Origin: Adiantum capillus-veneris
Taxonomy: Eukaryota; Streptophyta; Polypodiopsida; Polypodiales; Pteridaceae
Reading direction: 5' to 3'
Assembly: GCA_014529385.2 (NCBI GenBank)
Contig: CM043959.1
Coordinates: 85,045,029-85,109,028, forward strand
Length of the DNA stretch: 64,000 nt
The notes beneath the pieces are model-generated. The model was not told where the DNA came from, did not search any database, and saw only the letters and a program-made list of their open reading frames with translations. This document shows, one piece after another, positions 54,640-64,000 of the stretch. Within the stretch, counting starts at the first letter, position 1, and each line of letters starts with the position of its first letter. The position numbers and the translations under genes were made by a program.

Positions 54640-57150
54640 CCTTCCACCACAGGCATCTCAGTGGACTCACGTGGGTGACAGAGTGACAGGTGATTTTTCT
54701 GAGACAGTGGGACCTCGGCACTCGCATGCCGAGGTCAGTCAGTTGAGGAGGCCTAATGGGTCAGTTGCTTGTGAGTCCGAGGATATGCGTGCATTTGCTA
54801 CTGACTTTTACCGTGAGTTACTATCGGCTGAGCCCCAGTCAGAGCAACAGGATACATGCAGGGAGCAGGTTTGGGCACAGATGCCATGTCTTGTGACTGA
54901 GGAGATGCGCCTGAGGCTAGAGATGCCACTCCTGCTGGAGCAGCTGCACACGGCTCTTAGGGCCCTCCCTCGTGGTAGCTGTCCAGGTGAGGATGGGTTG
55001 ACCCCCTGCTTTTTCTTAGAGTACTGGGACCTGCTTGGCCCAGATCTTTGTAGTGCTTCTCATTACATTTTACACATAGGAGTGATGCCTGACAGCATGA
55101 GTGAGGGCTTGATCTACCTCATTCCCAAGGAGGGTGGCTCCTTGGATGAGATTTGACAGTGGCACCCCATCACCATCCTCAACTTAGCCTACAAAATTCT
55201 TTCCAAGGCTCTGAGTTTGAGGATTCAGCCACTTTTAGAGTGCCTTATACATGGGACTCAGATAGGTTTTGTAAAGGAACGTAGTATCCTTGACAACATC
55301 TTTAATTTTTGGGAGGCTTCTGCCCTGGCACGGCTCCGTGGTGAGGACCTCATGATTCTTCTTCTTGATTTTGAGAAGGCATATGACAGAGTTGACTGGG
55401 ACTTTCTAGAGGGCACTCTGCGCAAGATGGGCTTCTCAGATGCTTGGATCAGAGGGGTGTCATCTCTGTACAGACAGGCTCACAGTCGGTGCTTTTGGCA
55501 GGAGGTAGGGGTGACCGCTTCATGCTTACTCGCTCACTCAGACAGAGTTGTCCTCTTTCCCCCTTTCTCTTTCTGTTCTATGCAAGGGTGATGAGCAGAT
55601 TTTTGGTGTCACAGCAGGTTGGTCTACGGGGCTTAGCACTCCCTATTCGGGGAGATGAGCTACTAGACGTTGAGTTTGCCGATGACTCAGCCTTGTACTT
55701 GGATGGCCAGGAGGCCAATCTTCATAGTTGTGAGCAGGCTTTGGAGACCTTCTATTGTGCATCGGGCGCACTGGTCAACTGGAGAAAGACAGTGGCTTTC
55801 TCTGTTGGTAGTGCTCCTGTGCCAGATTGGATGCCAGGAGAGGGTTTCAGGTGGATTCCCCCAGGGACTACAGTTCGGTACTTGGGTTGTCAGGTTGGTC
55901 TGGACTTGTCTCCCGAGCAATAGATTGGTCCCCTTTTCCTGTCCATCAGGAGGAAGTTGTTACACTGGAGCTCAGCACGCCTTTCTTTGGCTGGTAGAGT
56001 AGTAGTTGCCAACCAGGTGTTGTTGGCGACTATGTGGTACATCACTTTCTGCTGGATCTTCTCGAGTTCTTGTATCAGCCAGGTAGAGAGGCTGATCAAG
56101 AACTTCCTTTGGTCAGGACGTGACACTCAGATAGCCTGAGCCAAGGTGGCTTGGCAGGTCATCACGCTTCCTTGTTCTCAGGGAGGGCTTGGGATCATTG
56201 ATCCAGCACAATAGAGCAGAGCCCTTCTTAGGAAGTTCATAGTTTGAGGACTTCTTCAAGGTGAGGAGCCCTGGAAGGAGTTCTTGTTGCAGAGGCTTCG
56301 TGCCAGGGTGCCTCAGTTAGGAGCCCCTTGGAAACCTTCGACCAGATGGATCTTTACAGAGATGCACAGAGTTGGTGTGAGCAGGAGACTGGAGGACCTC
56401 TTCACTGTGAGTTTTCTTCGATCTTGGGAGATCTTACGGCGTGGCCTGGAGCAGAGATAGCTGACGTGCACTGAGGAGCGCCTAGGTCATCCCCTTGTCT
56501 GGAACCCCATGGTTAGCACTCAAAGAGGCCACTTGGTTGGTAGTCGACCTCATGTTTCCTGGGGTCCCATGGAAGCAGGTCCAGCGCGCTCTCTAGGTGA
56601 CTGGCTAGAGTTCACAGGTTTGTCAGAGGAGGTGTAGGGTCTCTAGCTACAGAGCATGAGAGGGGTGCAGAGCATGTTTCAGGACATCTCAGAGTCAATT
56701 CCAGCTGAGTGGCTTACGCCTCTCGAGCCAATAGCACCTCGGTGGATGGGAACCTTCACACGACTGGAGGTTCCCAGCCCTTTTCTTTGAGCTTCAAGGT
56801 AGGGGACGACTATAGAGAGTTGCAGTAGAGGCCTCGCAGGTGGCAGAGTGCTGTTTCCAGAGGATCCGAGTTGTGGGCATCTGTGGGAGGACTTGCGTCA
56901 TAGACACTAACCCAGCAGCTCTTGAGATTGGACACTGGAGGCTTTGGGCTTTGTAGTGTTTTCCAGTGGCATGAGTGCAGTGGGATCCTGGTGAGTGGAT
57001 ATGGAGGGACCCCTTCTCTTTTGCAGACCACCCAGGTGTCCCTTTCATTCAGTAGACTGTTCGGCTTGGACGTCATATACTTACAGCACAGAGAGAGGCC
57101 CGCCACGCTGCAGCACGTCTATTGGCAGGAGGGCCTCACAGTCCAGTTCT
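54640..57150 (+). pseudogene. LINE ORF2 reverse transcriptase domain, with stops
   Basis: The palm and finger motifs are all recognisable: GEDGLTPCFFLEYW, LIYLIPKEGG, HPITILNLAYKILSKAL, GFVKERSILDNIF, LLLDFEKAYDRVDWDFLE (first catalytic Asp), a frameshift near 55,500, LRQSCPLSPFLFLFYARVM, and FADDSALYLD at about 55,675 (catalytic DD). RYLGCQVG, LSLAGRVVVANQVLLATMWY and VERLIKNFLWSG follow. Stops include a TGA at 55,155 in place of the Arg of RQW(R)PI. Both catalytic motifs are intact, so inactivation is due to stops and one frameshift. Confidence 0.9.
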
Positions 57151-57199
57151 TGGCAGCCATTTGGGAGAGGCTATGGGACTCCAGACAGCCGCGGTGCAT

Positions 57200-57960
57200 C
57201 ACCTTGTTTCAATGGGGTTGGTCGCACACAGAGCTACAACAGTAGGGAGCTGGCTAGTGCATAGTGGTCTCTCGGCCGCATGTGCAGCCTATGACCACTT
57301 GGTGGAGAGTCAGCGTCACTATCTTTGGGACTGTCCTTCGACCCAGCAGGTGTGGCTACGAGTTCTTCGATTGATGCCTACTCTCTCAACCGCTAGATAG
57401 TACACTTGGGGGGCAGCAGCTTGGTCCACTCTCACGGGCCCGACACTTCAGTCTCACGGGCCCGGCACTTCAGTTTGAGCTATCTTCTACTAGCAGGATG
57501 ATAGTGATATCGGGGGGGCGACCTACACTCCAGCTTGATCTACACAGCTTACTCTAGAGGAGTGGTGCAGTGAGAGAGAGGAGTGTTGGGAGCTCATCAG
57601 TGGCGTGACACTCTGGTTCATCTGGCGGGCCCGCTATTTTCGCATCTTTGAGGCTCGGCCTATGCCGCCAGCAGAGACTGTTCATGACTTTTGGCTAGAA
57701 CTGATCCATACTCTCAGAGGACAGCTTAGGGACTACAGGGCAGCTCCAACCGCATGCGAGAGCGCCCCGAGGCCTTCCTTCGGCTCTGGTGCCCTGGGCC
57801 TTTCTACACCATTGTCCAGGGTGTGCTCAAATGGCACTACCTTCCATCTCTGTGGCTCTTCCCTCCTCCCATCTCTTGATTTAGCCTCATTGTATATATG
57901 TTGTTCTTTCATTGGGAGAGTCTCCCCATCATGTTTGTTGTAGCCCTCTCTTGCAAAGGT
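57200..57960 (+). pseudogene. LINE ORF2 C-terminal zinc-binding domain (zf-RVT)
   Basis: The segment CAAYDHLVESQRHYLWDCPS followed by TQQVWLRVLRLM matches the zinc-binding domain found at the end of plant LINE ORF2 proteins. The remainder includes a Trp-containing region (VTLWFIWRARYFRIFE), also typical. Frames change at least twice. Confidence 0.75.
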
Positions 57961-58023
57961 GGTTGTAGCCCTATGGGCAGTTTTCATTAACTAATAGAAG
58001 GATCTTTTTCTCGGAAAAAAAAA

Positions 58024-58039
58024 AACATGTCCAAGTGTA
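58024..58039. other. LINE target-site duplication (right)
   Basis: AACATGTCCAAGTGTA, directly after the poly(A) tail. Confidence 0.95.
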
Positions 58040-58150
58040 AAGGTGACAATAGGTGATGTAAAGGTCGAAAAAAACTACTTTATACATGACACATCTTCAT
58101 ATCATCTTATCCTTGGGAAGCCCTACATTGTCAGAGTTCTAATAGTGCAT
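58040..58150 (+). pseudogene. Continuation of the Ty3-like protease after the LINE
   Basis: Coding similarity resumes with KVTIGDVKVEKNYFIHDTSS, then HLILGKPYIVRV, the C-terminal part of a Ty3 aspartic protease (the LILGxPY flap end). It connects in frame with the part ending at 51,253 if one copy of the target-site duplication is removed. Homology fades after 58,150. Confidence 0.75.
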
Positions 58151-58640
58151 TGAGATACACTGCCATTGAACTCTTCTTCGTCTTTGTTTTGACAATCATA
58201 CACCCCGATTGGCATTTCCTCCTCGTAGCCAACACTTTCAATGTAATGCAATATCTTTTTGTTGCAAACTATATACACTAATTTTTATGCTCTGTCTTCC
58301 AATAATTTTTTTTGAATAGTTCTATGAATATACTTATACAGACTTTAGTTTCTCTCCGAGGTTGAGTATGCTACATATTGTGCTAGTAGTCTCATTATAA
58401 GAGGTCATAAGATCGCGTTAGGAAAAATATGACCCCTCTAGGGTCCCTTTGGGATTAAGGTTAATTAGAGGCTAGCCAGTAGGAAGAGGGTGGTGGACAC
58501 ACTCTATACCCTGAAAAAAGTAGGGGGACAAGGTAGCCTTACACCTCTTAATGGCCTCTTACCTAGTGAGAAGGTAAGGGAGGTGGCAAGGGGAAAGGCA
58601 GGGGGCGGAGACCACTTTGACCTCTTTCTTCTCACTTTTT
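58151..58640. other. Anonymous stretch
   Basis: No gene recognised. G-rich and AGG-rich sequence occurs around 58,450-58,610. Confidence 0.5.
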
Positions 58641-58890
58641 GGCCCGAATTTAAAAATACACTAAAAAGTCCAACTTAAAAAAAAAAAAAAAACAAGTTTT
58701 CCCTCCTTAAAAGTCCCCAAACCTATTTCATGGTCAAAAAAGTATTTTGACCTCCAAAAGTCAAAAAATGGACACTAAAAAATCCAAAAAAATGAAATTT
58801 TAATTTTAAAAAAAAACATCATTTTCCACCCTCCAAAGTCTTTCCAAACCTATTCTATAGCTAAAAAGTGATTTTCTCTCTCTACAAACC
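58640..58890 (-). repeat. A-rich repeat related to 63,725-63,900
   Basis: The order CACTAAAAAGTCCAACTTAAAA, an A run, then GTCAAAAAAGTATTTTGACC resembles the reverse complement of 63,725-63,850 (AAAAAGTGGACTTTTAGTG; GGTCAAAAAATGATTTTTTG). The pair is inverted, about 5 kb apart. Low complexity limits the strength of the match. Confidence 0.4.
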
Positions 58891-60940
58891 CTTTTCCAAG
58901 CTCTCCAACAACCACATGCACCCCCTATAGTCTAGCATTATCTCTCAGCTAGCTTTTTCCCACCTCCATTGTAGAACCAAGCAAGCTCCTTCCCCATCTC
59001 TTCCCCTTGCCCACCACATAGTTTCACACCAAGCTAGAGCCTCTCCCTTCTCTCACCTCCATTGCGGCATGAAACAAGATGCTACTCCTTCTACTTTCAT
59101 TCACTCACACTATATGAAAACCTCTTCTCCCTAAGGTGGCAACATTATGAACTCACATGATTTGCATACCACAACAACAGGAGGTGTGAATAGTGCGTGG
59201 GCATTGCAAGATTTCATCTCCAACATAAAGATAGAATGGTAAGAAAACTACCCTTTTAGCTTACATTTAGAGTTTAAGATCATCTCCATATTTAAGTTTA
59301 TCATGCTGGAGAGAAAAAATATCTTTATGGCTTTCATTGTTTAGGCTTCACACCTCATAACACTGGGTGGTGTTATTTTGTTGATGGCTTTGGTGCGCCA
59401 TCTATAGTTGTGTAGCATGTTTACTCTTTGTATAGTTGTCATTAGATTATTTGAATGATATCATTTTGTACTTTATAACTTTGGGCTCACATAATCTATT
59501 GTTTACTTACAGAGTCAACTTTTTTCAAAGTACATGAGCAAATAACCATGTGCAGAGATGGAAATTACTATATTCTCGTTCCGTGAGGAACCTTTTACTA
59601 CCATGTTAAAGGATTTTCATACGAATAGTAGAATTGTTGTAGAATCTTGAACCAATAAGTACTCTCTAGGAGCTCTGAGAAAAGCCATGCATATAGTACT
59701 ACTATTTTTCCTAGTGTTATAGAGATACAAATACTCAAGTGTATATGAATCTCTAGATGAGGAAGACAAATACTTGCAGGAGACGCCTAACAACAACAAC
59801 ATTGTCTCCGTTTGTAACTATTTTCATGAGGTTGGAGTCCTCTATAAATGCAATATAAATATGGTTTTTTGTTAAATGGTGTCGCATTGAGTGAGAGTAT
59901 TTAATTTAGATTACTGGAGTTTCATACAGATTTGAGAAATATTGTTAACTTTTATGGATATTTTATTTTGCACGTAAGATGTTTTAAGTCTCAAGTCTTA
60001 ATCACTCCACCATGAAGAAATTCAAGCAATATTTTCATTTCAATTTAATCATTAATGATTATTCTTGTCAAAGTGGATCATAACCTTTGTCAAGATGTCC
60101 TCATTTGTGGATGCTGAATATATATCATTAGCAAACGTTTCACAAGTTGAGAAAGCTAAATTCTTGCTTTCCAACATGTTATTGTTTACATACTATGCCT
60201 ATGCCAAGCTTGACTTAGAGAAATGACAACTTGAGATGGAGGCGTCAATTTATAGGGGTAACTTATTATGGCTTCGTGTTTCATCATACATATATTGTAA
60301 AGCCTTTATGTTTCCACCGATTTGAGTAGTGTTGACAAGTTTTTGGTGTCAAATCTTCTTAAATATTCCTATTCATGAGCTATTGGTAGTTATTTCTTTG
60401 GTATTTCTAAAGATGATACCAATAGCTATTACCTTGTGAGCTTAACTATTAAATTGCGGACTTGATTTTTACTATGTAGCTCATTTGGATAGAGAAAGTG
60501 TAAACATAAATTATAGATACATGCATTGTCGAGCCTATGTAAACTGCTAATCAATAAAAATTTGGTTGGATACTATAACAATAGGGTCACATGTGGTTTC
60601 AAATACCAAAGAAATGGCTGAACCAAAACATTCCCAAGAATAGGAGGTGGACACAAGGAAGGAAAAATTGGCTCCTTGTTTGGTCGATTTCTAGTGCTGA
60701 ACGTTTAGTGCACAGGATTTGTGAGGCACTTGACCTGGGGAGTTCAGTAAAGTATATGTAACATAGCACATGTGTTCAACAGAAGGGATTTTATATTCTT
60801 GTAAAGTTACAGAAACATGTGTAGATAAGACCCATAAGGGGTACTTTTAATGAATGTATATGATATAGGAAATAGAAAATCATGATATAGGAAATTTTAC
60901 ATAGTGAATGTTCTAAATCTTTGAACACAGAGAAAAGGGG
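58891..60940. other. Anonymous A/T-rich stretch
   Basis: I see no gene, element end or repeat over about 2 kb. Confidence 0.5.
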
Positions 60941-61189
60941 GGCGGGGATTGCTCTAATTACATCAAACACTACACCTTTATCTCATGGACATGCATTAAA
61001 AAAAGGCCATATTTGTCATTATAAGGCCCCAGGGACCCTAGATGGCCATTCTACGTGCCCTTGTGGCCCCTCTTTTTGAGGGTCCTTGGGTCCTTATAAT
61101 GACAAACACATACCAAGAACAAGGGCAATGGACACAAGGAAGCAAAAAATGGTGAATGAGCATGATACAAGGTTTAGGTATTTGCCATT

Positions 61190-61211
61190 GGGGGGGGGGG
61201 GGGGGGGGGGG
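61190..61211. repeat. Poly(G) tract, 22 bases
   Basis: An uninterrupted G run at the start of the second repeat unit. Confidence 0.95.
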
Positions 61212-61468
61212 AGTTTACTATGAATACATCAAACTGCACACTTCTATCTCATGGCCATGCATAAAAAAAGAGTGCATTTGCCATTATACGGCCCAAGGAC
61301 CCTCAACAAGAGGGGCCACAAGGGCATGAGAATGACCATCCAGGCCATAGCAAAATATATGGAGTACGGGGGGGGGTAAGCCCTCGTTCTTTGGACATCT
61401 AACATTACATCTTTATATCATCCTCATACACAATATTTTTGTATTTTTTTTCCATGTAAAATCGCATA

Positions 61469-61561
61469 GGGCCCTCAGCAAGAATGGCCACAAGGGCGCG
61501 CAAAATGCCCATCCCGGATGGAGATTTTGCGCGCCCTTGTGGCCAGTCTTGTTGAGGAACC
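61469..61561. repeat. 93-bp near-perfect foldback (46-bp arms)
   Basis: The arms 61,469-61,514 and 61,516-61,561 are inverted copies matching at 40 of 46 positions around a single central C. A perfect core pairs over 22 bases. It could form a cruciform or a long RNA hairpin. It may be a foldback MITE or derive from head-to-head duplication of the GGCCACAAGGGC block. Confidence 0.92.
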
Positions 61562-61565
61562 CTCG

Positions 61566-63646
61566 GGTCTTTACAGTGCAAAAAATTGCAAAATTATTGT
61601 GTATGAAAATGATACAAGCTTCTACCTTCCAATCGGCTCCAAATTTATCTTGGCTTGTCTCACATGAATTTGTTCATCTCGTCGCGCTCTTCGACCATCG
61701 TGTGATGCAAAAAAAGCATATCTTGCTCAAATTCTTTAAAAAATCAATGTACAAGTTGACAATTTCTTAACAAATGATGTAAAATAAACATTTGTTACTT
61801 TTTTTCTTAATCTACGGGCTCCAACGAGCATTAAAACCATGGAATTTGAAAATCCTCAAAGAACCAATGTTTTTTATTGTGTTAAGGGGTGTATTCCCTA
61901 CATAAAAACTTTCCCAAAATCTCACCCTAACACATTCAAAAGTGGCTTCCAAGGAGCACTCGATCAAAATTTGAAACTGAGCAAAACAATCAGAATGAAC
62001 TCCTAGACTGTGTACAAACTTTAAAATAAACAGAATTTTCTTCATAAAAAAGTTATGGCTAAAAATTTGAAAATAGGCTTCCCTTGGACTTCCCACAATG
62101 ATAGAAATTAAAGGGTTCAAGGGAGGTATGGTGTCAAAAGTGCATGGTAGAAATCTCAGCGGGGTATTTTCCATCAAGATCTCTTATACTTTATCATATC
62201 TTCTCATGTACAATCTTACCAAACAAATATACATTTACACTTTAAATGACTACAAATCTTATTTAACTTATCAAACAATTATCTAAAATATGGTAGACCT
62301 AGATTTCTCTGACACATCAACAAAAAAAAAGTCCAAATTTCTTCTCATTAACTTTGATAAACATACATTTGTGAACAACTTCCAATGGGTAGTGCAGTCG
62401 TAGTTCTTACATCCATTCCATGACATGGTATGCTCATGGGGTGACCTATCACATAAAAATATCTTTGGTGGGGGTGCCCTCATGTTAGGAAAGGGTGTGT
62501 TGCTGATAAAAAGCTGTTGTATTGTCCTACTAGGGATCTCTACATGCTAGCATAATGATTTTTTGTGTAGTGGAAGCCACATTGCTTGAGGAGAGCTTTG
62601 TGCCATCGTAAAAGCTTCATGTTACGCCAGTTCCTTGAGCCATTCTTGCAAACAACACCAATCAACTAGCATAATAAGAGGTCACCTTGTATTATGATGC
62701 GTTAGAGAAATGTTCTTCAAACAAAAACATGTATGAATTCAATATTTGCAAGCTGTATGATAAAGACACTTGTTAAGTATATGCTGTACAAATTTACAAG
62801 TATTTTCATCCAATAATCTTAAAATATACATTAGGATGAGATTACCCACCTCTAATAAGCATGGATTTGAAGCACCCACGTGCAATATTTAGCAAAGAAG
62901 ATTGTTTTAGAGAAAAAGTGATAACAGTTGACCTCTCTAACCTGCAGCCTTTCACTATTTGTGTACAAAAGCAACCTTTGTTCTAAGCACTAAAAAACAA
63001 GTAGAGGCAACACCTTAGACTTCAAAGTCTGTGACAAGAAGAACACAACCAAAAGTAAGAAGTATATTGTTACCTTGCACCAAGGGGTGTTTCTTTCAAA
63101 TATGTGATGGTATTCGCAAGCTTCATAAGGTACACATCCTTTTCTTGCAATTATTACTAGAGAGTTTCAACCTCCCTCTTTGAAGAGGCAATACTATCTT
63201 GTAATGCCACACTTTTGAGCTGAAGAGCTTGACATTTGTGCATGCACCAATGCAAAGATGCACCTGCACCCATACAAAACCAATTGTAACATTCTAACAA
63301 GCCTACTTCTCCCCTCCCAAGGTATTGAAGAACCATCAACATTCGTCTCACCGACGGTAGGACGTTCCTGGGATGACCTCTTCTCACCCTTACATGCGGA
63401 CTTTGGTGCAAAAGCCGAAAAGAAAATATGTACGCTTTTGTTGTGCGGAGTACATGGTGGTGGAGACATACTATTTGTGATGTCCGTGAGAACTATGGAA
63501 GTTGTTGCATGAGGAAGAAAAGGATGAAAATAGAGAGGGGGAAGGGAGATGGAAGAACATGAGAGGATAGAAGGGGACAGGTGGGGAGAGGGAGGGAGAG
63601 GGGATGAGGAAGAGAGAAGGGAGCAGGGAGGGAGAGGGGAAAGGAG

Positions 63647-63650
<4 letters not shown>
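61566..63650. other. Anonymous stretch
   Basis: No recognisable gene or element. Open frames are short and lack domains. The end (63,530-63,650) becomes GGGA/GAGG-rich. Confidence 0.5.
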
Positions 63651-63695
<45 letters not shown>

Positions 63696-63760
63696 GGAGG
63701 AGAAGGGAGGGAGAGAGGAGAGAACAAAGGCTTTTTTTTTTTTGGGGGGGGGGGGGGGGA
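63651..63760. repeat. GA microsatellite and T-G homopolymer run
   Basis: GA repeats at about 63,651-63,690 within purine-rich sequence, then 12 T and 16 G at 63,732-63,759. The T-to-G switch precedes the inverted relative of the repeat at 58,640. Confidence 0.9.
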
Positions 63761-64000
63761 TTGTTTTTTAAAAAAGTGGACTTTTAGTGTTTGTAGGTTT
63801 AAAAAAGGTCAAAAAATGATTTTTTGTATGTATATATGTTTGGGGGAGTTTTAAGTAAAAATAATTTATTTTTTTCAAAAAAGTCAAATTTTGGTTCTTA
63901 GTGACCCACGTTTTTGTTGATATGGCCACACTCCTTTACTCCCTTCACTTTCAAAAGACTAGAGAGAGAAAGTGACCTCCTAGGTCCACATCCTACATGT

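Larger units (their letters stand above)
51254..58023 (+). mobile_element. Nearly full-length LINE, 6.77 kb, with TSD and poly(A)
   Basis: Identical 16-bp duplications flank it, and it ends in an A tract of about 9 bases. It holds a 5' pyrimidine-rich leader, ORF1 (DUF4283-like), an endonuclease, a reverse transcriptase and a zinc-binding (zf-RVT) domain in the usual order of plant L1-type LINEs. ORF2 carries many stops, most explainable by C-to-T or G-to-A changes. It interrupts the protease region of a Ty3-like element, so it is the younger of the two. The perfect duplication against an obviously decayed ORF2 suggests that the copy was already mutated or decayed fast through cytosine methylation. 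Confidence 0.95.
60940..61565. repeat. Three diverged units with G-run and foldback core
   Basis: Units near 60,940, 61,190 and 61,368 each begin with a G run, then an (A)CATCAAAC/CATCTAAC segment with TTATATC/TATCTC, and then a block with GGCCACAAGGGC. The core is inverted in the first unit (61,012-61,107, arms TTTGTCATTATAAGG), single in the second (about 61,270-61,350) and a long foldback in the third. Confidence 0.75.

Noticed and set aside
61537-61770. 77-codon plus-strand frame over the foldback
   Set aside because: It starts inside the inverted repeat and has no domain or coding signature.

Overview
The window looks like nuclear DNA of a land plant, very repeat-rich and probably intergenic heterochromatin. 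The basis is plant-type Ty3 (Tat and chromovirus lineages) and Ty1/copia retrotransposons, a plant LINE whose ORF1 has a DUF4283-like domain, an En/Spm (CACTA) transposon with its TNP2 transposase, a beta-tubulin fragment that ends at a splice donor where plant beta-tubulin genes carry an intron, many long GA/CT, CA/GT and TA microsatellites, and no bacterial gene organisation. A fern or lycophyte is possible, but that is only a guess from the character of the repeats. I see no complete, clearly functional host gene, no rRNA, no convincing tRNA gene, no CRISPR array and no prokaryotic system.

Layout. 1-7.7 kb: microsatellites and short tandem repeats, a decayed tRNA-Met primer-binding site, and a minus-strand exon-like fragment of an unidentified gene (6.0-6.6 kb). 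8.4-9.5 kb: decayed LINE-type ORF1 (minus). About 10.2-10.8 kb: solo LTR (minus) of the same family as the LTR at 48.8-49.2 kb. 12.1-12.85 kb: 3' part of a CACTA protein gene (minus). 13.5-18.8 kb: Ty3/Tat element with two RNase H domains (minus), broken by frameshifts, a deletion in reverse transcriptase and a 276-bp tandem duplication. 19.9-26.5 kb: calmodulin and beta-tubulin gene fragments only 1.7 kb apart, SINE-like tRNA motifs, and one unidentified 156-codon ORF. 27.8-32.1 kb: Ty1/copia element (minus) with catalytic-site mutations and a 0.6-kb insertion. 32.3-35.24 kb: CACTA element (minus) with three recognisable introns or exon joins and a 247-bp MITE inside its transposase. 38.86-41.45 kb: a structurally complete small non-autonomous LTR retrotransposon. 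44.1-49.3 kb: pieces of copia gag, a LINE endonuclease and a chromovirus. 49.5-58.1 kb: a Ty3-like gag/protease gene split by a nearly full-length 6.8-kb LINE with perfect 16-bp target-site duplications. 58.2-64 kb: A/T- and G-rich low-complexity DNA with a strong foldback repeat family near 61 kb.

The window records successive nested insertions: MITE into CACTA, LINE into Ty3, undefined DNA into copia, and a small LTR element into anonymous DNA. The best-defined new objects are the small LTR retrotransposon at 38,864-41,450 (TSD CATAC, 142-bp LTRs, tRNA-Met PBS, PPT, no coding capacity, 171-bp tandem array in its leader), the LINE at 51,254-58,023, the MITE in the CACTA transposase, and the 61-kb foldback family. 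Most coding regions are mobile-element pseudogenes, so the functional claims describe ancestral roles, not present activity.
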